A stretch of 64,000 nucleotides of DNA from Bacteroidaceae bacterium (GCA_017615125.1 JAGAAS010000029.1:62001-126000); one strand, 5' to 3'. Shown: positions 8,452 through 17,426, counted from the first letter of the stretch. Program-made: numbers and translations. The notes: generated by a model not told the origin, from the sequence alone.

Positions 8452-9996
8452 ATGGCACAACAAGAAGATGTTTTCAAGAAAATCGTATCGCACTGCAAAG
8501 AGTACGGATTCGTTTTTCCCTCAAGTGAAATCTATGATGGACTGGGCGCCGTGTACGACTACGGACAGCTGGGCGTCGAGCTGAAGAACAATATAAAGAG
8601 CTACTGGTGGCAGAGCATGGTGATGCTTCACGAGAACATCGTTGGCATTGACTCCGCCATCTTCATGCACCCCACCATTTGGAAGGCAAGCGGACACGTC
8701 GATGCCTTCAACGACCCTCTTATCGACAACCGCGACAGCAAGAAGCGCTACCGCGCCGACGTGCTCATCGAGGAGCAGATGGCGAAGTACGACGACAAAA
8801 TAGAAAAAGAGGTGGCAAAAGCCCGCAAGCGTTTCGGCGACAGCTTCGACGAGGCACAGTACCGCGCCACATCGAAGAACGTGCTTGAACATCAGGCCAA
8901 GCGTGATGCCCTCCACGCTCGCTACGCTGCTGCGATGAACGCCAACGACCTTGCTGAACTCAAGCAGATTATACTCGACGAAGGCATCGTCTGCCCCATC
9001 AGCGGCACACGCAACTGGACCGACGTGCGCCAGTTCAACCTCATGTTCGCTACCGAGATGGGCTCCACCGCCGACGGTAACATGAAGGTGTACCTCCGCC
9101 CCGAGACTGCTCAAGGAATCTTCGTCAACTACTTGAACGTGCAGAAGACTGGCCGCATGAAGGTGCCCTTCGGCATCGCGCAGATAGGCAAGGCCTTCCG
9201 CAACGAGATCGTAGCCCGTCAGTTCATCTTCCGCATGCGTGAGTTTGAGCAGATGGAGATGCAGTTCTTCGTACGCCCGGGCAGCGAGCTCGAGTGGTTC
9301 TCCAAATGGAAGGAAACTCGCATGCAATGGCACCAAGCACTTGGCTTCGGTGCGCAGAACTACCGCTTCCACGACCACGACAAGCTTGCCCACTACGCTA
9401 ATGCCGCTACCGACATCGAGTTCCTCATGCCCTTCGGCTTCAAGGAGGTGGAAGGAATCCACAGCCGCACCAACTTCGACCTGAGCCAGCACGAGAAGTT
9501 CTCCGGCAAGAGCATCAAGTACTTCGACCCCGAGCTCAACGAGAGCTACACTCCCTTCGTTATCGAGACATCCATTGGCGTCGACCGCATGTTCCTCAGC
9601 GTTATGTGCGCCAGCTACCGTGAAGAAACGCTCGACGACGGCGAGACACGCGTCGTCCTCAGCCTGCCCCCCGCTCTCGCGCCTGTCAAGCTCGCCATTC
9701 TCCCGCTCGTCAAGAAGGATGGTCTTCCCGAGAAGGCTCACGAGATCTACCGCGAACTGCGCTTCCAGTTCAACTGCCAATACGACGAGAAGGACTCCAT
9801 CGGTAAGCGCTACCGCCGTCAGGATGCAATCGGTACCCCCTACTGCATCACCATCGACCACGATACGCTCAACGACAACTGCGTCACCCTGCGCAACCGC
9901 GACACCATGCAGCAGGAACGCGTGCCCATCGACAGCCTCAGCGCTATCATCGCCGACAAGGTGAGCCTCTGCAGCCTTCTCCGCAAACTTCAGTAA
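8452..9996 (+). CDS. glyS: Glycyl-tRNA synthetase (dimeric, eukaryote/archaea type)
   Basis: The 514-residue class II synthetase charges tRNA-Gly. The N-terminus FPSSEIYDGLGAVYDYGQLGVELKNNI is diagnostic of the alpha2 GlyRS. Motif 2 is visible as GKAFRNEI...FRMREFEQMEMQFFV and motif 3 near the phrase FVIETSIGVDRMFL. The C-terminal anticodon-binding domain starts near residue 400 (LAPVKLAILPLVKKDGL). Length is usual for Bacteroidetes. The next gene, an FKBP lipoprotein, starts 24 bases after the stop on the same strand and may be co-transcribed. Confidence 0.95.
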   Translation: MAQQEDVFKKIVSHCKEYGFVFPSSEIYDGLGAVYDYGQLGVELKNNIKSYWWQSMVMLHENIVGIDSAIFMHPTIWKASGHVDAFNDPLIDNRDSKKRYRADVLIEEQMAKYDDKIEKEVAKARKRFGDSFDEAQYRATSKNVLEHQAKRDALHARYAAAMNANDLAELKQIILDEGIVCPISGTRNWTDVRQFNLMFATEMGSTADGNMKVYLRPETAQGIFVNYLNVQKTGRMKVPFGIAQIGKAFRNEIVARQFIFRMREFEQMEMQFFVRPGSELEWFSKWKETRMQWHQALGFGAQNYRFHDHDKLAHYANAATDIEFLMPFGFKEVEGIHSRTNFDLSQHEKFSGKSIKYFDPELNESYTPFVIETSIGVDRMFLSVMCASYREETLDDGETRVVLSLPPALAPVKLAILPLVKKDGLPEKAHEIYRELRFQFNCQYDEKDSIGKRYRRQDAIGTPYCITIDHDTLNDNCVTLRNRDTMQQERVPIDSLSAIIADKVSLCSLLRKLQ

Positions 9997-10020
9997 CGAT
10001 TCTTTATATCTATCAATAGC

Positions 10021-10638
10021 ATGAGATACCTCCTCCGCACCGTCCTACCCCTTCTCGCTACCGCAGCCCTCCTGCTCGCGGCTTGTGAGGAGACCAAGGA
10101 CACCGACGAATATGCCGACTGGCAGGCACGCAACGAAGCGTTCATCGACTCCATCGCACGCGTTGCCAACGCCAACGCTGACGGGCGCTGGGCCAAGTTC
10201 CTCTCCTTCAAGCTCAACGACAAGGACATCGATGGAAAGGCTACCACTTGGGAAAACGACCGCTACGTCTACTGCCACATCGAGTCCAACGGAAGCGGCA
10301 CCCAAAGCCCACTCTTCACGGACTCCGTGCTCGTCAATTACCGCGGACGCCTTATCCCTACCACCGAGCATCCCTACGGCTACGTCTTCGACCAGTCGTA
10401 TCAAGGTGAGATCAACCCCGCTACCAACGTTCCCGGCAAGTTCTGCACAGGAGGCGTCGTTGAGGGGTTCAGCACCGCCCTCATGCACATGCACGACGGC
10501 GACATCTGGCACATCTACATCCCCTACGACCTCGGCTACGGCACCACGAAGAAAAGTGACATCCCCGCCTACTCGACCCTTATCTTCGAGCTCAACCTCG
10601 TCTCCCACACCCCCGTAGGCACCGTCGTTGTGAGATAA
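10021..10638 (+). CDS. FKBP-type peptidyl-prolyl isomerase, lipoprotein
   Basis: The 205-residue protein has a lipoprotein signal (LLATAALLLAAC) and is likely attached to a membrane in the envelope. From about residue 95 it has the FKBP fold pattern: DSVLVNYRGRLI, GYVFDQSY, VVEGFSTALMHMHDGDIWHIYIPYDLGYG and AYSTLIFELNLV. It would catalyse proline isomerisation in exported proteins. It directly follows glyS. The N-terminal 70 residues form a charged linker or dimerisation region. Confidence 0.88.
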   Translation: MRYLLRTVLPLLATAALLLAACEETKDTDEYADWQARNEAFIDSIARVANANADGRWAKFLSFKLNDKDIDGKATTWENDRYVYCHIESNGSGTQSPLFTDSVLVNYRGRLIPTTEHPYGYVFDQSYQGEINPATNVPGKFCTGGVVEGFSTALMHMHDGDIWHIYIPYDLGYGTTKKSDIPAYSTLIFELNLVSHTPVGTVVVR

Positions 10639-10819
10639 GCCTCAACGAAAGGCAAAGGGGGCAAATATGGCGACTGCGTCGTCTACGATAACGATACGGC
10701 ACTGCGTGCCTACGATAGCGATAGCTAACGGCTAAAATGGCCAAGAGGCTAAGGGGTTAATTAAAAAGGAAGTACTTCAGGCCTCTTAGTCAATGATGGG
10801 TATTTCGTCCCTATGAGGA
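10639..10819. other. Intergenic region between convergent genes
   Basis: No gene is seen. AAGAGGC and GCCTCTT at about 10741-10791 could pair across a 30-base loop. Two imperfect copies of CTACGATAnCGATA lie at about 10683 and 10710. Confidence 0.4.
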
Positions 10820-11227
10820 CTATTTCCCTTTGTTTTTCTGTCGGTACGATTCTACCGTCATGATTCCCTCCACCGCTTTGTCGGGACTCTCGGCATCCTT
10901 ATAGAAAATCCAGTGGATGATGCTTGTGGAACCGTAGGACGATGTGTAAGCCTGCAGGAAAGACCAACCCTTGGCCGACATATAGTTGCCGGCATCAACC
11001 ATACTGTTAAAAGGGATTTCCTTGCCGTTCTCGTCGACGAATTGCTGATTGCTCTTCAGCCCGCCCCATTCCGTATAGATGGGGTTGTTTCCGAAGTCGA
11101 AGACTATTTTCAGTCCTGCCCCTATCGCCTTCTCGGCTCCCTTGACCTCACAATAGTATCTCTTGTCCTGGGCCTGCAGCCCCATCAACACAAAAGAAAG
11201 GACGATGATAAGATATACCTTTTTCAT
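10820..11227 (-). CDS. Small secreted protein, unknown function
   Basis: This 135-residue protein has a clean signal peptide (MKKVYLIIVLSFVLMGLQAQ). The mature part contains short beta-type stretches (KRYYCEVKGAE, GLKIVFDFGN, TSIIHWIFYKDA). I do not recognise a family with certainty. It resembles small conserved Bacteroidetes exported proteins. It stands alone, convergent with the FKBP gene. Confidence 0.7.
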   Translation of the reverse strand: MKKVYLIIVLSFVLMGLQAQDKRYYCEVKGAEKAIGAGLKIVFDFGNNPIYTEWGGLKSNQQFVDENGKEIPFNSMVDAGNYMSAKGWSFLQAYTSSYGSTSIIHWIFYKDAESPDKAVEGIMTVESYRQKNKGK

Positions 11228-11325
11228 ATTTGATTAGATATAGAAAATCTTCCAATTTTTTCCAGAGCTTTACTTTCCATCCTTAAAATCATCTTCTCGC
11301 AAGCTGGATTAACCCTCTTTATTCA

Positions 11326-12300
11326 TTATAAAAACATTACCTCACGACCGTGATAGAGGAAGTTGCCAGCAACGAGATACTCACGGCAGTAGGGCGAAAA
11401 CTGATCCTCAACGGAGATATGCTCGTGCCCCGCAAGGATGCAGCGCAGGAGCGGTTCCGTCTTCAGGTAACTGATGAAATCTCGCGTCACAGGATCGTCC
11501 TGCTGCACTCGGTAGTCGCCCGTAGCTTCGGGCACTTCGCCCGAGGTCATCGGCCCCTTGTCCCTCCAAAGGCGCATAGAAGCACGCCAGATGTCGGGCG
11601 TATAGAAAGGTACATGCATACACAGCACGATGGGCAACCCGCGCTCCACTTCGCGGCGGAACAGCGCCACCTGCTCCTCGGTGACGTAGCCGTACACGTC
11701 GTCGAGGGTGATGAAGTTCACCCCGTGCACCACCTGGCTCTGAAAGCGTACGTCAAAAGGATACACCTCCTGCAGCAACGCGCGCGTGTTGTCCTTGTAT
11801 GCCTCACTATGCTCCTCTTTGGGCTCGCTCAGCCACATGTCGGTGCTGAACTCATGGTTGCCCACAGAGCCTATTGCCGACTCGCCGAAGTACCGATTGA
11901 CGAGATCGAAGTTAGCCCGGCTCTGCCAATCAATCAAGTCGCCCGTGTGTACCACATAGTCAACGTGCTGTCGCGCCCAAGCAAGCGTATCGCGCAGCGC
12001 CTCCTCTTGCCTTCCGCCAAAGGTAGCAGAACGGCTTTCGTGCAACTGCTGTTTTTTCGTATCCTCGCTGTCGTAAGCTGCCGTGAGGTGCGTGTCCGAG
12101 ATGTGAAGCATCGAGAACGGTTTCTCCGCTCCTATCCTCACCGTAGCATAGCAGAGCGACAACCGCTCGTACTGTCCCCTGCGAGTGAACAAGTCAGTAC
12201 CGACTGTCAGTTCTTCATCATCTGCCCACACGGGCAGCGCCGATGTAGCGATGAGCGCCCCGCTTCCTGCCAAACGTTTGATAAAGTTTCTTCTGTCCAT
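11326..12300 (-). CDS. Calcineurin-like metallophosphoesterase, exported
   Basis: The 324-residue protein starts best at ATG 12300 (MDRRNFIKRLAGSG), which gives a twin-arginine-like signal peptide. An ATG at 12312 adds four residues. Metal-binding motifs of the calcineurin-like fold appear in order: ISDTHL, HTGDLIDW, VGNHEF, a CMH motif (VLCMHVPFY) and AGHEH. This arrangement supports a dinuclear metal phosphoesterase acting outside the cytoplasm. The substrate cannot be told. A TATCTTTG box at 12340-12347 on this strand is its likely promoter. It appears to be a single-gene unit. Confidence 0.88.
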   Translation of the reverse strand: MDRRNFIKRLAGSGALIATSALPVWADDEELTVGTDLFTRRGQYERLSLCYATVRIGAEKPFSMLHISDTHLTAAYDSEDTKKQQLHESRSATFGGRQEEALRDTLAWARQHVDYVVHTGDLIDWQSRANFDLVNRYFGESAIGSVGNHEFSTDMWLSEPKEEHSEAYKDNTRALLQEVYPFDVRFQSQVVHGVNFITLDDVYGYVTEEQVALFRREVERGLPIVLCMHVPFYTPDIWRASMRLWRDKGPMTSGEVPEATGDYRVQQDDPVTRDFISYLKTEPLLRCILAGHEHISVEDQFSPYCREYLVAGNFLYHGREVMFL

Positions 12301-12339
12301 AACATATCCCATTGACTACTGACACCGGAGTGTCTGCCG

Positions 12340-12347
12340 CAAAGATA
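12340..12347 (-). promoter_or_regulatory. -7 box of the metallophosphoesterase gene
   Basis: The minus strand reads TATCTTTG about 40 bases upstream of the start codon at 12300. Confidence 0.6.
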
Positions 12348-12567
12348 ACCAATTTCTCCCAGAAATACACGCTCCTTATCGAAAAAAACAAGTCCTTATC
12401 CTATTCCGTTATAAACCTTTTACTTTCCCCCTACGTTTTTTTCATTCTACTACTAAAAAGTTTTCTTGTTAACACTAAGATGATAGCTAATCTGCATTCT
12501 GGAGCCAAACCGTTCATAATTGCCATAATTATTCAGGTTATTATTTTTTTCTGTTTCCGAATTGCAT

Positions 12568-12575
12568 TATCTTTG
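12568..12575 (+). promoter_or_regulatory. -7 box of the small Cys-rich protein gene
   Basis: TATCTTTG followed by C matches the Bacteroidetes -7 element. The first usable start, GTG at 12598, is 22 bases downstream, so the 5' leader would be very short. Confidence 0.6.
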
Positions 12576-12597
12576 CGGGGAACAAACACCAATATTT

Positions 12598-13017
12598 GTG
12601 AAAAAGAACTTGACAACTTTTTTCTTTGTTTTGGCTTTGTTCTGCGGACTTTGGGGCTCTGCAGGCAATGCCGCTGGAATGGATGTTACCAAGTCTCAGC
12701 ACGCAGAGAGGTGTTTTGACGCAGAGCAGAATCACAACAAATGCACACAGAACTCATCGGAGCGCCAGGATTCGCCGTTCGGTCCCGCCCTATGTTCTTC
12801 CTGTTCGTCCAACCACATTGTATGCTCGCGCCCTTCCCGTGTGACAGCTTCGCAGAACTGTCAATCGGAGCGAAGCCTTTGGCGCCTCTCATGCATCGAT
12901 TCAAATCATCTACCTAATTACAACTTTTTGCGCCTGCAAGGCTTTGCCCTTCATCTGGCGGGTGCTTCGTCTCCTCGCATTTACTATGTTATTGCGTTGA
13001 GGCGTATCCTTTGTTAG
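12598..13017 (+). CDS. Small secreted Cys-rich protein, unknown function
   Basis: The start GTG at 12598 is chosen because a TATCTTTG promoter box lies at 12568-12575 and no ATG is suitable. This gives 139 residues beginning VKKNLTTFFFVLALFCGLWGSA, a signal peptide. The mature part has many cysteines (CFDAEQNHNKC, CSSCSSNHIVC). It ends with SPRIYYVIALRRILC, a C-terminal signature I recall from small conserved Bacteroidetes proteins. No function is known to me. There are no close co-directional neighbours. Confidence 0.6.
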   Translation: MKKNLTTFFFVLALFCGLWGSAGNAAGMDVTKSQHAERCFDAEQNHNKCTQNSSERQDSPFGPALCSSCSSNHIVCSRPSRVTASQNCQSERSLWRLSCIDSNHLPNYNFLRLQGFALHLAGASSPRIYYVIALRRILC

Positions 13018-13077
13018 CGATAGTCGTTTTTTTAGAGTAAAAATTACATACTATCAACTAACAAAAAAAATGAAATC

Positions 13078-13473
13078 ATGGCAAATATAATGAATTTGCA
13101 GATGTGGAAAACCATCTGCACAAATAATCGTATAGGCGTCAGCAAGTCGATGCTGGGCCTTCGTAAAAAAGTAACGTACCTGCCCACCGAAAGCCCCATT
13201 GAGGCAAGGGTTATGGGCTATTCTCCCGAAACGGGAGCCCGCTTGAAGTACATCTTTGAGGCTCCTGCTGCCGAGCGAGGAAAAGCCGCAGCCGGATTCC
13301 ATCCGCAACAAGTTGACAACGGCAACTACCTGTTGGAGCTTTGTACTTCGCGCGACGGCTCTTTCGTCGCCGTGTTGCTACTCCGATACATGCTGATGAA
13401 CTATGAGCCTATAACGGATGTATTGGTCTTCGAGAAGGCTGACGCAAAGATCATCTGGCAAATGTTTCAATAA
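13078..13473 (+). CDS. Conserved hypothetical protein
   Basis: The 131-residue product has no signal peptide or membrane segment. The text (KKVTYLPTESPIEARVMGYSPETGARLKYIFEAP, NGNYLLELCTSRDGSFVAVLLLRYMLMNYEPITDVLVFEKADA) suggests a compact mixed alpha/beta cytoplasmic protein. I do not recognise the family. The gene sits 60 bases after the Cys-rich protein gene and 115 bases before the antiporter gene. Confidence 0.65.
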   Translation: MANIMNLQMWKTICTNNRIGVSKSMLGLRKKVTYLPTESPIEARVMGYSPETGARLKYIFEAPAAERGKAAAGFHPQQVDNGNYLLELCTSRDGSFVAVLLLRYMLMNYEPITDVLVFEKADAKIIWQMFQ

Positions 13474-13540
13474 GAATAAGTCGAAGCACGCCAGAAAAAA
13501 CAAATTATGTCGTTAAGAGCGACTTTTTCACACATTTCAG

Positions 13541-13570
13541 CCCGTCGCCCAGGAAACCTAGGCGACGGGC
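13541..13570 (+). other. Hairpin in the antiporter leader
   Basis: CCCGTCGCC and GGCGACGGG form a 9-bp perfect stem around a loop of about 11 bases, ending 18 bases before the antiporter start codon. There is no T run after it, so it is more likely a leader structure than a terminator. Confidence 0.55.
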
Positions 13571-13588
13571 ATTAAAGCCACGCAAAGA

Positions 13589-15049
13589 ATGATTTTTGGG
13601 ATAGAGAATATTTTCTTCTTGGGTGCGGTACTCATTTTCATAAGCATCGTCATCAGCAAATGGGGCTATAAGTTCGGGGTTCCCACGCTGTTACTATTTC
13701 TGTTTACGGGCATGCTCTTCGGCAGCGACGGACTGGGGCTGGAGTTTCAAAACTACGAGTCAGCTCAGTTCATCGGAATGCTTTCGCTAAGTGTCATCCT
13801 TTTTACGGGAGGGATGGACACGAAGTTTCAGGAAATACGTCCGGTGTTGGCTCAGGGGCTGTTGCTTTCTACCGTCGGAGTGATTCTTACGACAGCTGTC
13901 ACGGGACTCTTGATTTATTATCTGTCGGTTTGGACTCGCTTGGATATAGGACTTTCTCTGCCGCTTTCTTTCTTATTGGCAGCAACGGTGTCTTCGACAG
14001 ACAGCGCTTCCGTCTTCAACTTACTGCGCTCGCAAAGAATAGGCTTGCGCCACAACCTGCGTCCCACGCTGGAACTGGAAAGCGGAAGCAACGACCCTAT
14101 GGCTTATATGCTAACCATCGCCCTTGTCGACCTTATTGTCTCTTCTGGGCACTTCTCGGCTGGTTCCTTGCTGCTGAAAATCGGCATTCAACTTCTTGTC
14201 GGGGGTGGGTTTGGCTTTCTAAGCGGAAAGCTGCTGGTGTGGATTGTCAATCACATCAACCTGCCCAATCCTTCGCTCTATCCCGTACTGATGCTATGTC
14301 TGATCATGATTATCTTCACGATGACAGACTTGCTTCACGGAAACAGTTATCTGGCTGTCTATGTGGCTGGGCTGGTAGCGGGAAACAGTCGCTTGTCGTA
14401 CCGACGCGAGACGAGCACATTTATGCAGGGAATTACGTGGCTCTTGCAGATTGTCATGTTTCTTACGCTCGGCCTGCTTGTCAACCCGCACGAAATGTTG
14501 TCGGTTTGGCTGGTTGCCCTTGCGATAGGCTTATTTATGATGTTCTTCGCGCGTCCTGTCTCCGTCTTCCTTTGCCTGCTTCCTTTCCGCGTACCGAGAA
14601 AAGCAAAAATCTTCCTTTCGTGGGTAGGATTGCGAGGAGCTGTTCCTATTATTTTCGCCACATATCCGATTATCGCAGGTATTGAGGATGCCGATTTCCT
14701 TTTTAATGTTGTTTTCGTGATTACATTGCTTTCCCTCTCGCTTCAAGGCACAACCATTTCTTCTGTTGCGCGCCGTCTGGACCTTGCACTCCCCGAGCCC
14801 AAAGAAGGCAACGAGTTTGGCGTGGAGCTTCCCGAGGAACTTAACTCGCAACTCACGGAAATCATCATCAAGCCTTCGGATCTATCGGAAGGAAGCCGCT
14901 TGGCCGATATGCACTTCGAGGAAGGGACATTAGTAATGATGGTGAAGCGAGGAAACAGCATTATTGTTCCCAACGGGCGCCTTGTGTTATGCGAAGGAGA
15001 CATCCTGCTTACAATCACTCACCAAGAGACGCCAGAGCCTACCCGTTAA
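13589..15049 (+). CDS. nhaP2: CPA1-type K+(or Na+)/H+ antiporter with TrkA-C domain
   Basis: The 486-residue protein has about 12 hydrophobic segments in residues 1-390, typical of the sodium/proton exchanger domain, with the phrases GMLFGSDGLGLEF, ESGSNDPMAYM and FLSWVGLRGAVPI. The C-terminal part after about residue 400 (ELTEIIIKPSDLSEGSRLADMHF...VPNGRLVLCEGDILLTI) is a TrkA-C (RCK_C) regulatory domain. This domain order matches NhaP2/CvrA potassium/proton antiporters, which protect against ion or pH stress. The gene symbol is by family resemblance. Confidence 0.88.
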   Translation: MIFGIENIFFLGAVLIFISIVISKWGYKFGVPTLLLFLFTGMLFGSDGLGLEFQNYESAQFIGMLSLSVILFTGGMDTKFQEIRPVLAQGLLLSTVGVILTTAVTGLLIYYLSVWTRLDIGLSLPLSFLLAATVSSTDSASVFNLLRSQRIGLRHNLRPTLELESGSNDPMAYMLTIALVDLIVSSGHFSAGSLLLKIGIQLLVGGGFGFLSGKLLVWIVNHINLPNPSLYPVLMLCLIMIIFTMTDLLHGNSYLAVYVAGLVAGNSRLSYRRETSTFMQGITWLLQIVMFLTLGLLVNPHEMLSVWLVALAIGLFMMFFARPVSVFLCLLPFRVPRKAKIFLSWVGLRGAVPIIFATYPIIAGIEDADFLFNVVFVITLLSLSLQGTTISSVARRLDLALPEPKEGNEFGVELPEELNSQLTEIIIKPSDLSEGSRLADMHFEEGTLVMMVKRGNSIIVPNGRLVLCEGDILLTITHQETPEPTR

Positions 15050-15054
15050 TAAAA

Positions 15055-15417
15055 CTACAAGGAAACCAACAAGGAAGTATTCACATCACCAGTAGCGAGG
15101 CTGCGGCAATGAGTTGCGCTATCGGTAAGGAGGGCTGTACCTTCTCTCCCGGACGTTACCGAACGGGGAATAGACAGGCCAATAACGACACCGACTAGCA
15201 GAGCTGCTGCCATCCAGAGAGGCGACATGCGGCGACGAGAGGAGACGAAAGGCGCGGGATGCACTTCGGCAACTTCTTCTGCTGTAGAAGACTGGGCGTA
15301 GGGACGACATTCGCGCAAAGTGAGCGATTCGTTTTCTTCGGCAGTCTGCTCATGCAGTAACTGAAGCAGTTCTTTGGATTCGGCTTCGAGACATGTGAGT
15401 TTATCGGACTTTTTCAT
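15055..15417 (-). CDS. Single-pass membrane protein, probable anti-sigma partner
   Basis: The 120-residue protein has an N-terminal cytoplasmic part with charged helices (KLTCLEAESKELLQLLHEQTAEENESLTL), one membrane helix (PLWMAAALLVGVVIGLSI) and a short outer tail. It follows the ECF sigma gene by 12 bases on the same strand. Position and topology suggest an anti-sigma factor or a negative regulator of the sigma factor, although no clear zinc anti-sigma motif is visible. This role is inferred from context. Confidence 0.6.
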   Translation of the reverse strand: MKKSDKLTCLEAESKELLQLLHEQTAEENESLTLRECRPYAQSSTAEEVAEVHPAPFVSSRRRMSPLWMAAALLVGVVIGLSIPRSVTSGREGTALLTDSATHCRSLATGDVNTSLLVSL

Positions 15418-15429
15418 AGGATGAAATGG

Positions 15430-15957
15430 TTATTCGTTTTGTTTGAATTGTTTACGGAGAGCCTGGAGGGCTGTGAACAAGCGCGACTTGACGGTTCCCA
15501 CAGGAATGCCGCAGACGACAGCCACCTGCTCAATAGATAGTTCCTCGTCGTAGCGCAGCATGAACACCTCGCGCTGTCCCACAGGAAGGTTCTGAACGGC
15601 TTGCGCAAGGAGGCGCTTCTGTTCGTCGCGCTCAAGGGTGTCAAAGAAAGGGGCGGCTTCAGAAAAAGCGCTGCGTGCCTCCTGGACATAGGTCTCAACG
15701 ACGATACGATGACGATACTCGTTCTTGCAGAGATTGTAGGCTATCGCATACATCCACGTTGCGAAGGAGTCTGCCGAGCGGTACTCGCTGCAATGCTCCC
15801 AGATGCGGGCGAAGAGCTCCTGCGTGAGGTCCTCGGCAAGAGGACGGTCGTAGCCCGTCATGCGCAAGAAGAAGCCTTGCGCACGACGGCCATAGGTGCG
15901 ATAGAGTTCGTCGAACTTCTCAGCGGTCAATCTCGTTGTGGTACTGTCTGCGTTCAT
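15430..15957 (-). CDS. ECF-type RNA polymerase sigma factor
   Basis: The protein has sigma-70 region 2 (FDELYRTYGRRAQGFFLRMTGYDRPLAEDLTQELFARIWEH, FATWMYAIAYNLCKNEYR) and region 4 (LPVGQREVFMLRYDEELSIEQVAVVCGIPVGTVKSRLFTALQALRKQF) but no region 3, as in the ECF group. The ATG at 15957 is preferred over a TTG at 15987, giving 175 residues. The start lies inside the 3' end of the upstream secreted-protein gene (38-bp overlap), and a membrane protein gene follows 12 bases later. The three form one operon. Confidence 0.92.
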   Translation of the reverse strand: MNADSTTTRLTAEKFDELYRTYGRRAQGFFLRMTGYDRPLAEDLTQELFARIWEHCSEYRSADSFATWMYAIAYNLCKNEYRHRIVVETYVQEARSAFSEAAPFFDTLERDEQKRLLAQAVQNLPVGQREVFMLRYDEELSIEQVAVVCGIPVGTVKSRLFTALQALRKQFKQNE

Positions 15958-17122
15958 CGTCGCTGAGGTTTTCGGCGCGGTAGACAATCCGCTTCATGAG
16001 GTTGTAAAGACGGGTATAGTTGGCTTTGTCTCCCGTTGTCTTATAATAGTCGAGCAACGACTTGAAGCAGGGGATGTAGTTGAGATTGAGGCGTGAGGCG
16101 CTGGCGCCATACGTCTCGGGATACATAGGCTCGTAGAGGTAGTCGGTGAGGTAGCCCCACTCGAAGTTGCGCTTTTTCATAGAGAGATTGTCGTAGGGAC
16201 GCTCGCTGTAGCGGTAGATGAGCCCCTCGGAGTAGAGCTTGTCCTTGAACGAGGGTATTTCCATGAGGGTGGAGAAATAGACGGTGCGCTTCGTGTGGGC
16301 AATGACGTGCTGCTCGAAACCCTCCTCCCACGCTTTCGCATCAGTCGTCGACGTGCCGAAGGCTTCGTAGAGAGGTATGCCGAGCTTGCGGCAGATGGTC
16401 TGTCGGTAGGCTTCGTCCCAGAGCAGGCTCACGCAAACGACGGTAATCTGGGGGAAGAGTCCCTTGCCTTGACCGACAATGAGCTTGGAGTAGGTGGGCA
16501 CGTCGCCGTTAACGAAGATGATACCGTCGGAATCCATTCCTATCATCTCATTATAGGCATATCCGAGTAGCGAAGGCGAATACTCCCCGCTCTCGTACCA
16601 ACGGTGCAGGATGTCTTTGAGCAGCTCTTCGTTGTCATGCGAGAGGAGGTAGACGACATAGTCGGGATAGTAGCGAACGTTGTCGGGACGCATGCGGATA
16701 GCCTCCTCCATGTGGTCTTCATAAGGATGATGAGTGGATGTCATTCGCTGGTTGAAGTTCTCGAGGATATACTGAGCGTAGCTTTCGGGATAGGCCTGAG
16801 CTACTTCGTCGACGATAGCGTCGAGCCGCTTCCCGAAAGAGTCTTCCTGCTCTTCGGCATCGCCCCAGTAAGCATAGCGCGTAGCGTGATAGTAGTTGAG
16901 CCAGGCATCGTCGTTCCGGGGATTGCGCTCCGTTTCGGCTTTCCACAGGGCTGCCTGACGGATATACCACGCGGGCTTGTGTTCCTGCTTGATGATGCTG
17001 ATAATGGGCTGCGGCGTGTTGTCGTCCTGCTCGGGAATACTGGCTTCGGATGTGGCGGAGGCGCCAGCCATCAGGGTGACGGCTGCCAAAGCAAGGGTGG
17101 TGAACAAATAGTTATGTCTCAT
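15920..17122 (-). CDS. Secreted repeat-type protein heading the sigma operon, unknown function
   Basis: The start ATG at 17122 gives a signal peptide (MRHNYLFTTLALAAVTLMAGASA); the upstream in-frame extension does not look coding. The mature 380 residues are mostly helical, with TPR-like spacing near the N-terminus (WYIRQAALWKAETERNPRNDDAWLNYYHATRYAYWG, EEAIRMRPDNVRYYPDYVVYLLSHDNEELLKDIL). No enzyme motif is recognised. It overlaps the ECF sigma gene, so it is co-expressed with it and may be an envelope sensor or a target of the system (inference). A TATCTTTG box lies at 17318-17325, leaving a leader of about 190 bases. Confidence 0.75.
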   Translation of the reverse strand: MRHNYLFTTLALAAVTLMAGASATSEASIPEQDDNTPQPIISIIKQEHKPAWYIRQAALWKAETERNPRNDDAWLNYYHATRYAYWGDAEEQEDSFGKRLDAIVDEVAQAYPESYAQYILENFNQRMTSTHHPYEDHMEEAIRMRPDNVRYYPDYVVYLLSHDNEELLKDILHRWYESGEYSPSLLGYAYNEMIGMDSDGIIFVNGDVPTYSKLIVGQGKGLFPQITVVCVSLLWDEAYRQTICRKLGIPLYEAFGTSTTDAKAWEEGFEQHVIAHTKRTVYFSTLMEIPSFKDKLYSEGLIYRYSERPYDNLSMKKRNFEWGYLTDYLYEPMYPETYGASASRLNLNYIPCFKSLLDYYKTTGDKANYTRLYNLMKRIVYRAENLSDDERRQYHNEIDR

Positions 17123-17317
17123 AAAAGAAATTGTTAGTTGTGATTTGAGAAAGTCTGGAAACAGGCCTTGTTTCCTTTTTCCAGAAGCGCTTCGTGATGG
17201 CATACACGCTTCTGCTCAAAAAGTTCATTCGTCGGCTCATTTTCTGCATTTCGTCTTTTAGGCAAGGTCCTTTTCGCACGGTTACCTACTCGAATACCTG
17301 CCATAATATGGATGCAG

Positions 17318-17325
17318 CAAAGATA
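17318..17325 (-). promoter_or_regulatory. -7 box of the sigma-factor operon
   Basis: The minus strand reads TATCTTTG followed by C. It is the nearest consensus box upstream of the operon. The resulting leader contains GGAAACA/TGTTTCC (17156-17174), which can form a hairpin. Confidence 0.5.
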
Positions 17326-17426
17326 CAGCCTTCCGCTGAAAACAAAGGCCACAACCCTATATCTTTTGATGTTAAACTAAGTCAAAGCTTTCTCCGCAGA
17401 TGTTTCTGAGGGTATGCTTTTCAATG

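Noticed and set aside
8521..9861. 446-codon open frame on the minus strand
   Set aside because: It is antisense to glyS and only a shadow of its codon bias.
12312..12719. 135-codon frame upstream of the Cys-rich protein gene
   Set aside because: It starts within the promoter of the metallophosphoesterase gene and runs over the signal-peptide region of a better-supported gene in another frame.
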